Assembly: GCA_039832905.1 (NCBI GenBank)
Contig: JBDOLX010000069.1
Location: 1-48,054, forward strand
DNA length: 48,054 nt
Source: Desulfurobacteriaceae bacterium
Lineage (GTDB): Bacteria > Aquificota > Aquificia > Desulfurobacteriales > Desulfurobacteriaceae
Direction: 5' to 3'
Positions 18,814 through 26,304 of the stretch are shown here, piece after piece. The stretch's first letter is position 1; each line of letters begins with the position of its first letter. Below the pieces are notes generated by a model, which was not told where the DNA came from, ran no database searches, and saw only the letters and a program-made list of their open reading frames with translations. The translations under genes and the position numbers were made by a program.

Positions 18814-19563
18814 TTAAGGTTCTTTGATATCAGGCTTGATAAAAATTTCACGATTAAGTTTAATTATTTTAAGCTTAGCGTCAAATATGAAGTTTATGTT
18901 TTCTATGAATTTTTCCTTTTTTCCTTTAAAAATTATCCTGCCTTCTTTTAAAGCTAAAAATTCGTCAGCAACGTCAACTAAAAAGTTTAGATCGTGGGAA
19001 GTTAAAATGATAATTTTTCCTTTTGCTTTTAAATCTTCTATTATTCTTACTAAGAAAGGTAAAACCTCAACATCTAAGAAAGCTCCAGGTTCGTCAAAAA
19101 GATAGATTTCTGGATCAATAAGCAGTAATCTTGCTATAAAAACTTTTACCCTTTCGCCTCCACTTAAAGTTTGTAAACTTCTATCTCTAAGATGAGGGAT
19201 TTGAAGCTTTTCTAAGATTCTCTCTATCTTTTCAATATCACTTTTTGAATGATGTGCAAAAATTCCCTTTAAAGGAACTATTGAAGAAATGAGAAATTCA
19301 AGAACTGTATAGGAAGTTTCCATTTCAGTTACTTGGGGAAGATAGTTTATTTTCTTTACTCTTTCTCTCAAAAGTACTCTTTTTAGATCGATACCGTTAA
19401 AGAGGATAAAACCGGAACAGTTTAAAAATCCTCCAATACATCTAAGAAGTGTTGTTTTTCCTGAACCGTTTTTTCCGGCAAGACCTAAAATCGTTCCCTT
19501 TCTAACAGTAAAGGATATGTTTTTTAGAATATTTTTGTAGGAAAGGTTCCTAACTTCTAACAA
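18814..19563 (-). CDS. btuD: ABC transporter ATP-binding protein (BtuD/FecE-like)
   Basis: This is the cytoplasmic ATPase of the chelate importer in this operon. Walker A is GKNGSGKTT (residues 30-38), the signature LSGGE starts at 133, Walker B is IYLFDEP (153-159) and the H-loop is TSHDLNF near 190. At 249 residues it fits BtuD/FhuC-type subunits. Its start overlaps the permease gene by 14 bases, indicating coupled translation. The btuB-like receptor starts 12 bases downstream. The symbol is tentative because iron and cobalamin importers share this family. Confidence 0.88.
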   Translation of the reverse strand: MLEVRNLSYKNILKNISFTVRKGTILGLAGKNGSGKTTLLRCIGGFLNCSGFILFNGIDLKRVLLRERVKKINYLPQVTEMETSYTVLEFLISSIVPLKGIFAHHSKSDIEKIERILEKLQIPHLRDRSLQTLSGGERVKVFIARLLLIDPEIYLFDEPGAFLDVEVLPFLVRIIEDLKAKGKIIILTSHDLNFLVDVADEFLALKEGRIIFKGKKEKFIENINFIFDAKLKIIKLNREIFIKPDIKEP

Positions 19564-20467
19564 GCGAATACCTCCAAACTATAAAAAGAAAGGCTGGTAC
19601 CCCGATTAAAGAGGTTATTACACCTACCGGAAGGACTACGGGAGAAAGGATTGTTTTTGCCATTCCTTGAGAAAAAACAAGAACGCTTCCTCCTAAGATG
19701 AAGGAAAAAGGTAAAAGTTCTCTTAAGATTCTGAAGCCCAAGAGCCTTACAGCGTGGGGAACAACTATCCCAACGAAACCTATTATTCCCGTTTTTGCAA
19801 TAAATACAGAAACAAAAGAAGAAACAAGGATGATATAGATTACTTTTTCAAAAGTTGATATTCCGCTAAAGTAGGAGAGCTCTTCACCAAGACTTAAAGA
19901 ATCAATCCGAGGAGAAATTGCCAAGAAAATAGTTAACATAAGAATTGCTAAATTTAGGTAAACTAAGGAGGTGGTAAGTTCTACTGATGGAATATATCCA
20001 AGAGAAAAGAACAAAGCATCTTGGATGGAATAAAACGGAATGATTGCAAAAAAGAAAAGAATAAGGGCTGAGAAAAATGCGTTAAGACCTATTCCAAAGA
20101 GTATTATTCTTAAATTTTCCCGTAAGAAAATTGAAGCTAGAAAAATTAAAAACACACTGATAATTCCTCCGAGCAGAGCTCCCACTTCTACATTCCACCC
20201 TTTCCATGCGGAAAGTGTAGCTCCAAATGCACTTCCTGCAGAAACTCCAAGGATATAAGGGTCTGCAAGAGGATTTCTGAAAATTCCTTGAAAAATACCT
20301 CCACTAATGCTCAAAATCCCTCCAACAGCAAAAGCCAAAATAAGTTCAGGGAGTCTCAACTGGAAAACAATCGTTTTATTTACTTCGGGTAGCCCCACGA
20401 AAAGAGAGAAGAGAAAACTAAAAGCTGTGACAAGAGTAATAAGAAATGCTTTTAATAGCTTTTGCAA
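19550..20467 (-). CDS. btuC: FecCD/BtuC-family ABC permease
   Basis: This is the inner-membrane permease of a type II chelate importer. The family hallmarks are LRLPELILAFAVGGILSISGGIFQ near the N-terminus, GIFRNPLADPYILGVSAGSAFGA, IGLNAFFSALILF and IIGFVGIVVPHAVRLLG. Many long hydrophobic segments span the 305 residues, somewhat short for BtuC (about 326). The usual PRL motif after the first helix reads LRLPEL, close to the family consensus. The gene overlaps its neighbours on both sides (14-16 bases). The likely substrate is cobalamin or an iron chelate. Confidence 0.9.
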   Translation of the reverse strand: MQKLLKAFLITLVTAFSFLFSLFVGLPEVNKTIVFQLRLPELILAFAVGGILSISGGIFQGIFRNPLADPYILGVSAGSAFGATLSAWKGWNVEVGALLGGIISVFLIFLASIFLRENLRIILFGIGLNAFFSALILFFFAIIPFYSIQDALFFSLGYIPSVELTTSLVYLNLAILMLTIFLAISPRIDSLSLGEELSYFSGISTFEKVIYIILVSSFVSVFIAKTGIIGFVGIVVPHAVRLLGFRILRELLPFSFILGGSVLVFSQGMAKTILSPVVLPVGVITSLIGVPAFLFIVWRYSLVRS

Positions 20468-21216
20468 ACTTTTTCCTCTATCTCTTTAAGTCCTTTTAAA
20501 ATCCTTGGACTAGGATGTAAAAGATTGTCCTGTGAAACTTTAACGGTGGTTATTTTAAATTTTTTCAAAAAGCTTTCTACCTCTTTTAGTCTTTCTCGTC
20601 TTGCGGGAAGTATTGCTATTTCAGGTTTAGCTGATAAGAGTCTTTCATTTGATATTGGTTTAAATGAAACGTTAAATAAAACCTTAGCTCCACTAAGAGA
20701 GAGAATCTCTCCAATGAAACTTTTATTTCCTGCTATAAAAAGAGGTCTATAAGAAATTATGATAACAACCTTTTTTTTATTTAAACAGCTTTTTAATTCT
20801 TTAGCAAGAATAAGTAAATTTTTTCTAAATTCTTCCTTCTTAATTTTCCCATTACCATGTAAGGTATTACCTATCTTTTCTATTGCATTCTCAATATCCT
20901 TTAATGATATAAGTCTAAAGACCATCGTTTTTATTCCTAAGGTTTGAAGCTTAGTTATGAAACTTTTTGGAGTTAGATTAGATGCAATTACAAGGTCTGG
21001 ATGTAAAGAGTAAATCTTTTCTAAATTAGGATTTATTATTCCCCCAACTTTTTCGCTTTTATGTTTGGAAAATATAGTTGTTCCTATTAGTTTGTCTCCT
21101 GCTCCAACGTATTCAATAATATCGGTGATTGCCGGAGATAGGGAAACTATTCTTTCAAAAGAGTATCCTTGAAACGGGAAAACCAAAAAGAAGATAAGAA
21201 TAAACAGTATTCTCAA
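20452..21216 (-). CDS. btuF: Periplasmic chelate-binding protein (BtuF-like)
   Basis: This is the periplasmic binding protein that hands the chelate to the permease. The signal peptide is MRILFILIFFLVFPFQGYS. The mature part opens with RIVSLSPAITDIIEYVGAGDKLIGTT, the class III (BtuF/FhuD) pattern, followed by INPNLEKIYSLHPDLVIAS. At 254 residues it matches BtuF (about 266). The start is a TTG with AGAGG upstream. It is the first gene of a four-gene operon in the order binding protein, permease, ATPase, receptor. Only 87 bases separate it from the divergent alaC, too few for a standard cobalamin riboswitch on either strand. Confidence 0.85.
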   Translation of the reverse strand: MRILFILIFFLVFPFQGYSFERIVSLSPAITDIIEYVGAGDKLIGTTIFSKHKSEKVGGIINPNLEKIYSLHPDLVIASNLTPKSFITKLQTLGIKTMVFRLISLKDIENAIEKIGNTLHGNGKIKKEEFRKNLLILAKELKSCLNKKKVVIIISYRPLFIAGNKSFIGEILSLSGAKVLFNVSFKPISNERLLSAKPEIAILPARRERLKEVESFLKKFKITTVKVSQDNLLHPSPRILKGLKEIEEKVCKSY

Positions 21217-21249
21217 GGTCGTTAACCTCTAATGGATTTTTTCTATAAA

Positions 21250-21278
21250 TTGTAAAATAACATTTACTTTCTTTAAAT
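21250..21278 (+). promoter_or_regulatory. Candidate promoter of alaC-hom-pyrF
   Basis: TTGTAA and TTAAAT are separated by 17 bases in the short divergent region before alaC. The hexamers match the sigma-70 consensus only partly, and the expected leader is about 20 bases. Confidence 0.3.
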
Positions 21279-21303
21279 TCAGAACGGTTTTGGAGAGAGA
21301 GAA

Positions 21304-22521
21304 ATGTCAAAATTCCAGTTTGCAAGGATAGATAGACTTCCTCCTTACGTTTTTGCTGTTGTAAATGACCTAAAGACAAGTCTTCGCCGTGCAGGAGAAG
21401 ATATCGTTGACCTTGGAATGGGAAATCCAGATTTACCTACTCCACAGCATATAGTTGATAAGCTTTGCGAAGCAGCACAAAATCCGAAAAACCATAGGTA
21501 TTCTCAAACTAAAGGTCTTTATAAACTTAGAGAGGCTTTAGCTCTTTGGTATAAGAGAAAGTATAATGTTGAGCTTGATCCTGAAACAGAAGTAATAACT
21601 ACAATCGGTTCTAAAGAAGGTCTAGCCCATCTTGCCCTTACTCTTATCAACCCAGGAGATGTAGCTATTGTTCCAAGTCCTGCCTATCCTATCCACCCTT
21701 ATTCAATTATCATTGCCGGTGGAGATGTAAGGAGTGTTCCACTTTTAACCGATGGAGTTTTTGACGAAGAAGCTTTCCTTGAATCAATCATAAAAGCTTA
21801 TAAGGAAAGCTGGCCAAGGCCAAAGCTTTTAATTCTCAACTTTCCCCACAATCCAACTACTGCTTGTGTCGATATTAAGTTCTTTGAAAAGATTGTTGAC
21901 TTTGCAAAAGAAAACAACCTTATAGTGATTCAGGATATAGCTTATGCAGAAATCTCTTTTGATGATTACGTTCCTCCAAGTATCTTACAAGTTAAAGGTG
22001 CAAAAGATGTAGCTGTTGAGTTTTATTCTCTCTCAAAAACCTATTCCATGGCCGGTTGGAGAGTAGGTTTTGCTGCTGGAAATAAGGAAATTATCCATGC
22101 TCTTTACAGGATGAAGAGTTATCTTGATTACGGAATGTTCCAACCAATTCAGATAGCGGCCATTATTGCTTTAAAAGGGGATCAGTCCTGTGTCGAGGAA
22201 TATAGAAGAATTTACGAAAGAAGAAGGGATGTTCTTGTTGAAGGACTAAACAGGATTGGCTGGAAGGTGGAAAAGCCAAAAGCTACAATGTTTGTTTGGG
22301 CTGAGATTCCAAAAGAATTCCAGTCAATGGGGTCTTTAGAATTTGCCAAGATGCTCCTCCTTGATGGTAAGGTGGCTGTATCTCCTGGTGTTGGATTTGG
22401 AGAATATGGAGACAAGTTTGTACGATTTGCCCTTGTTGAAAACGAACTAAGAATTAAACAAGCCATTAGAGGAATAAAGAGGGCTTTTGAAAAGTATGGT
22501 CTTAGGAAGATAAACGTTTAA
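21304..22521 (+). CDS. alaC: Glutamate-pyruvate (alanine) aminotransferase, AlaC-type
   Basis: This is a class I PLP aminotransferase, likely making alanine from pyruvate with glutamate as donor. The sequence follows E. coli AlaC closely from memory: [12 protein letters not shown] at the start, [46 protein letters not shown], and the PLP lysine in [14 protein letters not shown] (Lys245). Then come [15 protein letters not shown] and [19 protein letters not shown]. At 405 residues it is full length. LL-diaminopimelate or aspartate aminotransferase activity is possible for relatives. hom follows after ten bases, so amino-acid genes are grouped here. Confidence 0.88.
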   Translation: MSKFQFARIDRLPPYVFAVVNDLKTSLRRAGEDIVDLGMGNPDLPTPQHIVDKLCEAAQNPKNHRYSQTKGLYKLREALALWYKRKYNVELDPETEVITTIGSKEGLAHLALTLINPGDVAIVPSPAYPIHPYSIIIAGGDVRSVPLLTDGVFDEEAFLESIIKAYKESWPRPKLLILNFPHNPTTACVDIKFFEKIVDFAKENNLIVIQDIAYAEISFDDYVPPSILQVKGAKDVAVEFYSLSKTYSMAGWRVGFAAGNKEIIHALYRMKSYLDYGMFQPIQIAAIIALKGDQSCVEEYRRIYERRRDVLVEGLNRIGWKVEKPKATMFVWAEIPKEFQSMGSLEFAKMLLLDGKVAVSPGVGFGEYGDKFVRFALVENELRIKQAIRGIKRAFEKYGLRKINV

Positions 22522-22531
22522 AGAGGAAAGG

Positions 22532-23815
22532 ATGGAGAGTCTAAAAGTTGGAATAATAGGTTGCGGTACTGTTGGAACTGGTGTTGTAAAGCTTTTAATA
22601 GAAAATGAAGAAGTAATTTCAAAAAGGATAGGTAAAAAGATTGAAATAGCTTTTGTAGCAGATAGAGATGTAGAAAAGATAAAAAAACTGGGAGTTCCTT
22701 CTGAAAAAATTGTTAGCGATGGATTTAAAGCTTTAGAAAGAGAGTGTGATGTTGTTGTTGAGTTAATTGGTGGAACGAAAGTTGCAAAAGAGATTGTTTT
22801 AAAGGCTTTAGATAAAGGTAAACATGTAGTAACTGCAAATAAAGCGCTTTTAGCAGACTTTGGAGATGAACTTTTTAAGAAGGCTAAGGAAAAGGGCGTT
22901 TCCTTAAAGTTTGAAGCGAGCGTTGGAGGTGGAATTCCGGTAATAAAAGCTTTAAGAGAAGGGCTTGTCGGAAACAGGATAAAAAGAATTTACGGAATAA
23001 TAAATGGTACTGCCAACTACATTCTTTCAGAAATGACCTTAAAAGGAATAACTTTTGGCGAGGCCTTGAAAAAGGCACAAGAGCTTGGATATGCTGAGGC
23101 AGATCCTACTCTTGATGTGGAAGGATATGATGCAGCCCACAAAATAGCGATTTTAAGTACTTTATCTTTCTGTACTTTCGTAAAGACTGATCAAGTTTAC
23201 GTTAAAGGAATTAGAGATATTACTCCCCTTGATATAGAACTTGCGAAAGAGTTTGGATTTGTTGTAAAGCTTCTTGCAATTTCGAAACTGGTTGATGGAG
23301 AGCTTGAAGTAAGAGTTCATCCTACAATGATTCCAGAAGACCATATCTTGGCGAGTGTTAATGGGGTCTTTAACGCTTGTTTAATAGAAGGAGATTTCGT
23401 TGGAGAAACCCTTTACTACGGTAAAGGAGCTGGACAAAAACCTACTGCAAGTGCTGTTGTTAGCGATATTGTGGATATTGCAATAAATAATGACTACTCT
23501 GTGCCAGAATGTCTTTTTAATGAAGAAGAGTCTATAAGTGTAAAAGCTCCTGATGATTTTATTTCAAGCTTTTACTTGCGTTTTACTGCTGTTGATAGAC
23601 CTGGAGTATTGGCAAAGATCTCTAAAATTCTTGCAGATTACGGTATAAGTATAAAAATGGCACTTCAAAAGAACATTGAAATTGACGGTGGGGTTCCTGT
23701 TGTAATGACAACACATTTAGCTAAAAAGAGCGAGATTCAGAAAGCTATAACTGAGATAGATAACCTTGATGTTATACTAAAACCAACCTTTGTATGTATG
23801 ATAGAGGAGTTCTAA
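22532..23815 (+). CDS. hom: Homoserine dehydrogenase
   Basis: The enzyme reduces aspartate semialdehyde to homoserine with NAD(P)H, on the route to threonine and methionine. The N-terminal Rossmann motif is VGIIGCGTVGTGV. The catalytic domain shows VVTANKALLADFG, KFEASVGGGIPVI, GIINGTANYILSEM and GYAEADPTLDVEGYDAAHK. A C-terminal ACT regulatory domain begins near residue 345 (YLRFTAVDRPGVLAKI). The 427-residue length is normal for the ACT-containing monofunctional type, so threonine feedback is plausible. The ATG has AGAGGAAAGG just upstream. Its final codons contain the ribosome-binding site for pyrF. Confidence 0.96.
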   Translation: MESLKVGIIGCGTVGTGVVKLLIENEEVISKRIGKKIEIAFVADRDVEKIKKLGVPSEKIVSDGFKALERECDVVVELIGGTKVAKEIVLKALDKGKHVVTANKALLADFGDELFKKAKEKGVSLKFEASVGGGIPVIKALREGLVGNRIKRIYGIINGTANYILSEMTLKGITFGEALKKAQELGYAEADPTLDVEGYDAAHKIAILSTLSFCTFVKTDQVYVKGIRDITPLDIELAKEFGFVVKLLAISKLVDGELEVRVHPTMIPEDHILASVNGVFNACLIEGDFVGETLYYGKGAGQKPTASAVVSDIVDIAINNDYSVPECLFNEEESISVKAPDDFISSFYLRFTAVDRPGVLAKISKILADYGISIKMALQKNIEIDGGVPVVMTTHLAKKSEIQKAITEIDNLDVILKPTFVCMIEEF

Positions 23816-23817
23816 AG

Positions 23818-24516
23818 ATGATAATAGTGGCTCTTGACTTTGACTCTAAGGACAAGGCTTTAAATCTTGTTGATACTGTAAAGGGAAAAATAAACCACTT
23901 TAAGGTTGGTCTGGAACTCTTTTCAAGGTGTGGAACAGAAATTGTAAGAGAAATTTCTAGTAGAGGCTGTAAGGTTTTCCTTGACCTTAAGTATCACGAT
24001 ATACCAAACACTGTAAAGTCTGCAGCGAGGGTGGCAATCGAATCGAAAGTATGGATGTATAACATTCACGCTCTTGGCGGTTTTGAGTTTATGAAATCTG
24101 TTGCAGAGTTTAATAAGGAGTATGCAGAAAAGGTAGGAGCTCCTAAACCTCTTTTAATTGCAGTTACTATTCTCACAAGTATGGGAAACGAGGATTTAAA
24201 GAGTATAGGTATTGAAAATGAGGTAGAAACCCAAGTTCTAAAGCTTGCTGAGCTTGCTAAAAAAGCAGGTCTTAATGGAGTTGTATGTTCAGCAAGAGAA
24301 GTTAAGAAAATAAAAGAAAACCTTGGAAGCAACTTTTTAACTATCACTCCGGGAATTAGACCAGCTTGGGCATCAAAAGATGACCAAAAAAGGATAGTAA
24401 CTCCAAAAGATGCTGTAAAACTTGGAACCGACTATATGGTTATTGGAAGGCCAATAACAAGAGCAGAAGATCCGAGAGAGGCAGCAGAGAGGATCCTTAA
24501 GGAAGTAAACTCATGA
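23818..24516 (+). CDS. pyrF: Orotidine 5'-phosphate decarboxylase
   Basis: The enzyme decarboxylates OMP to UMP, the last step of pyrimidine synthesis. The TIM barrel is opened by IIVALDFDSKDKAL. The catalytic Lys/Asp pair sits in FLDLKYHDIPNTV. The phosphate-binding end is ITPGIRP and YMVIGRPITRAEDP. I place the start at the ATG at 23818, which begins two bases after the hom stop, with GAGGAG upstream. An upstream ATG at 23794 would add eight residues that no PyrF needs. The resulting 232 residues match the family. It overlaps the convergent flavin reductase gene by six bases. Confidence 0.95.
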   Translation: MIIVALDFDSKDKALNLVDTVKGKINHFKVGLELFSRCGTEIVREISSRGCKVFLDLKYHDIPNTVKSAARVAIESKVWMYNIHALGGFEFMKSVAEFNKEYAEKVGAPKPLLIAVTILTSMGNEDLKSIGIENEVETQVLKLAELAKKAGLNGVVCSAREVKKIKENLGSNFLTITPGIRPAWASKDDQKRIVTPKDAVKLGTDYMVIGRPITRAEDPREAAERILKEVNS

Positions 24517-25095
24517 TTTTTGTGAGAAATCAATTTCATCATTGACTATAAAGTATCTTTTTCCTCCTAACCTTCCTACTATTCCTTTCTGCGTTTTAAG
24601 GATAGAAGGTTCGTAGTGGATTGCAACAACTTCTCCAATAACTAAATCCATTGGAGTATCGCCAATTTCAATAATTTCTTTAAGTTTGCATTCGAGAGCA
24701 GCTGGAACTCCTTTTACCTTTGGGGGAGTAACTTCTATCGAAGGTTCAAGTTCTATCCCAAGCTTTTCAGCTTCGCTTATCTCACTCGGGAAGTCATTTC
24801 CTGTTTCAACCATTTTGTCTAAGAACTCTTCACTTACAACGTTTATTACAAATTCTTTTGTTTCTCTAATGTTTCTACTGGTATCCTTTAGAGAACCATC
24901 TTTCCTCTTTCCGATTGATACAACCACTAAAGGTGGTTTTGTAGTAATTGCATTGTAAAACGAGAAAGGTGCTAAATTTACAGTTCCATCTTTTGAAACT
25001 GTAGTTATCCATGCGATCGGTCTTGGAACAACTACGTTAAACATTAGCTTACTTATAAGTTTTTGATCTGTTTCTTTTATCTTGGCTAGTTTCAT
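24511..25095 (-). CDS. Flavin reductase-like FMN-binding protein
   Basis: This is a split-barrel FMN-binding protein of the flavin reductase/NADH-FMN oxidoreductase family. The motif PRPIAWITTVSKDGTVNLAPFS is typical of the group that includes uncharacterised flavoredoxins. It is followed by PPLVVVSIGKRKDGSLKDT and by EFVINVVS. At 194 residues it is a single domain. The physiological partner is not evident, and in anaerobes such proteins often serve as electron carriers rather than free flavin reductases. GGAGG lies just before the ATG. It is a single gene on this strand, convergent with pyrF and divergent from the glycan cluster. Confidence 0.85.
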   Translation of the reverse strand: MKLAKIKETDQKLISKLMFNVVVPRPIAWITTVSKDGTVNLAPFSFYNAITTKPPLVVVSIGKRKDGSLKDTSRNIRETKEFVINVVSEEFLDKMVETGNDFPSEISEAEKLGIELEPSIEVTPPKVKGVPAALECKLKEIIEIGDTPMDLVIGEVVAIHYEPSILKTQKGIVGRLGGKRYFIVNDEIDFSQKS

Positions 25096-25172
25096 ATACT
25101 CCTCCCTTAATTATTATATCATTTCTCTTTATTGCGATTGGAGATTCTTTTCGTGAGGGAAATTGCAAGATA

Positions 25173-25201
25173 TTGTAAAATAACTTTGAAGGTATTTTAT
25201 A
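25173..25201 (+). promoter_or_regulatory. Candidate promoter of the glycan cluster
   Basis: TTGTAA and TTTATA are spaced by 17 bases in the 259-bp region before the epimerase gene, giving a leader of about 150 bases. The leader also holds a 9-base direct repeat around 25286-25302 (AGTAGTAT copies) and a weak AACTTT/AAAGTT inverted repeat at 25324-25341. I see no coding sequence in it. Confidence 0.3.
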
Positions 25202-25354
25202 TAGTATCTGAGAAAAGTGATTCGGGTATTACGAGTAAATAACTAACCAATGTAAGCTGAAACTGAAGATGGTAGTTCCAATATAAGTAGTATTAGTAGT
25301 ATCAACTGTAGGATCCTTTTTAGAACTTTTCACTTAAAGTTTTAGAAAAAGAAT

Positions 25355-26245
25355 ATGAAAAGAAGGAAAAAAAATATATTAATTGCTGGTGGAGCAGGAT
25401 TTATAGGTTCACACTTATGTGAACGTCTAGTAATAGAGGGATACAATGTTTATTGTCTAGATAATTTAAGCTCAGGAACTTTTGAAAATATAAAGCATTT
25501 AGAAAAAGAAAAGAATTTTAGATTTTATGAGTATGATATAGTAAAAAGTGTCTTTGATCCTGGAGATATTATTGATGAAATTTATCATTTAGCTTCCCCA
25601 GCAAGTCCTAAAGATTATAGGGAAATACCTGTAGAAACTGCTTTGGCAAATTCTGTAGGAACACTGAACTTGCTGAAGTTAGCTGTAAAACATAAAGCAA
25701 AATTTTTGTTTGCATCTACCTCAGAGGTTTACGGAAATCCGTTAGAACATCCTCAAACAGAAGAATACGTAGGTATTATTAATCATTTATCTATTAGGGC
25801 AAGCTATGCAGAATCCAAAAGGTTTGGGGAAATGTTAGTTTATTTGTTTAGAAGGAAATATTTTCTTGATACTAAAATAGTAAGGATTTTTAATACCTAC
25901 GGACCTAGAATGAGAATTAATGATGGCAGAGTGATTCCTACATTCATATGTCACGCTTTAGCTGATAAAAATATAGTTGTGTATGGTGATGGACAGCAAA
26001 TATGTTCTTTTTGCTATGTTGACGATATTGTAAATGGCTTATTAAAAGTCATGGATTGTAATTATCATAAACCTATAAATTTAGGAAACCCTAATGAAGA
26101 AATAAGTATCTATTCCTTAGCTCTCAAGATAAAAGATATAACAAAATCAAAATCCAGAATTTTATTTATGTTTAGAATGAAGGATAGCATTGAAAGAAGA
26201 AAACCGGATATTTCTAAGGCAATAAAATTATTAAATATAGTTTAG
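25355..26245 (+). CDS. NAD-dependent epimerase/UDP-glucuronate decarboxylase-like, C-terminus lost by frameshift
   Basis: This is an extended short-chain dehydrogenase acting on a nucleotide sugar. The NAD motif is GGAGFIGSH (residues 12-20). The HLASPASPKDY segment is characteristic of UDP-glucuronate decarboxylases (UDP-xylose synthases). The catalytic residues are in STSEVYG and Y151-AES-K155. It ends early, as RKPDISKAIKLLNIV. The missing tail is still present in another frame at 26239-26304, reading SLDEGLK and then YFKERMKENV, with a stop exactly before the next ATG. Compared with the family, about four codons plus one base are missing at the join. The 296-residue product lacks only the C-terminal helix, so partial activity is possible. 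A weak ribosome-binding site and high AT suggest acquired DNA. Confidence 0.85.
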   Translation: MKRRKKNILIAGGAGFIGSHLCERLVIEGYNVYCLDNLSSGTFENIKHLEKEKNFRFYEYDIVKSVFDPGDIIDEIYHLASPASPKDYREIPVETALANSVGTLNLLKLAVKHKAKFLFASTSEVYGNPLEHPQTEEYVGIINHLSIRASYAESKRFGEMLVYLFRRKYFLDTKIVRIFNTYGPRMRINDGRVIPTFICHALADKNIVVYGDGQQICSFCYVDDIVNGLLKVMDCNYHKPINLGNPNEEISIYSLALKIKDITKSKSRILFMFRMKDSIERRKPDISKAIKLLNIV

Positions 26246-26304
26246 ATGAGGGGTTGAAGCTTACAGTACGATACTTTAAGGAAAGAATGAAGGAGAATGT
26301 TTAG
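26239..26304 (+). pseudogene. Out-of-frame C-terminal tail of the epimerase
   Basis: In the frame shifted relative to 25355-26245, this stretch encodes SLDEGLK, LTVRYFKERMKENV and a stop. This is the usual C-terminal tail of UDP-glucuronate decarboxylases (compare SLEEGLKKTIEYF-type ends). The stop is directly followed by the ATG of the glycosyltransferase, as expected of an intact ancestral operon. Confidence 0.8.

Noticed and set aside
21217-21303. Cobalamin riboswitch upstream of the btu-like genes
   Set aside because: The space is too short and no B12-box-like GC-rich segment can be seen.
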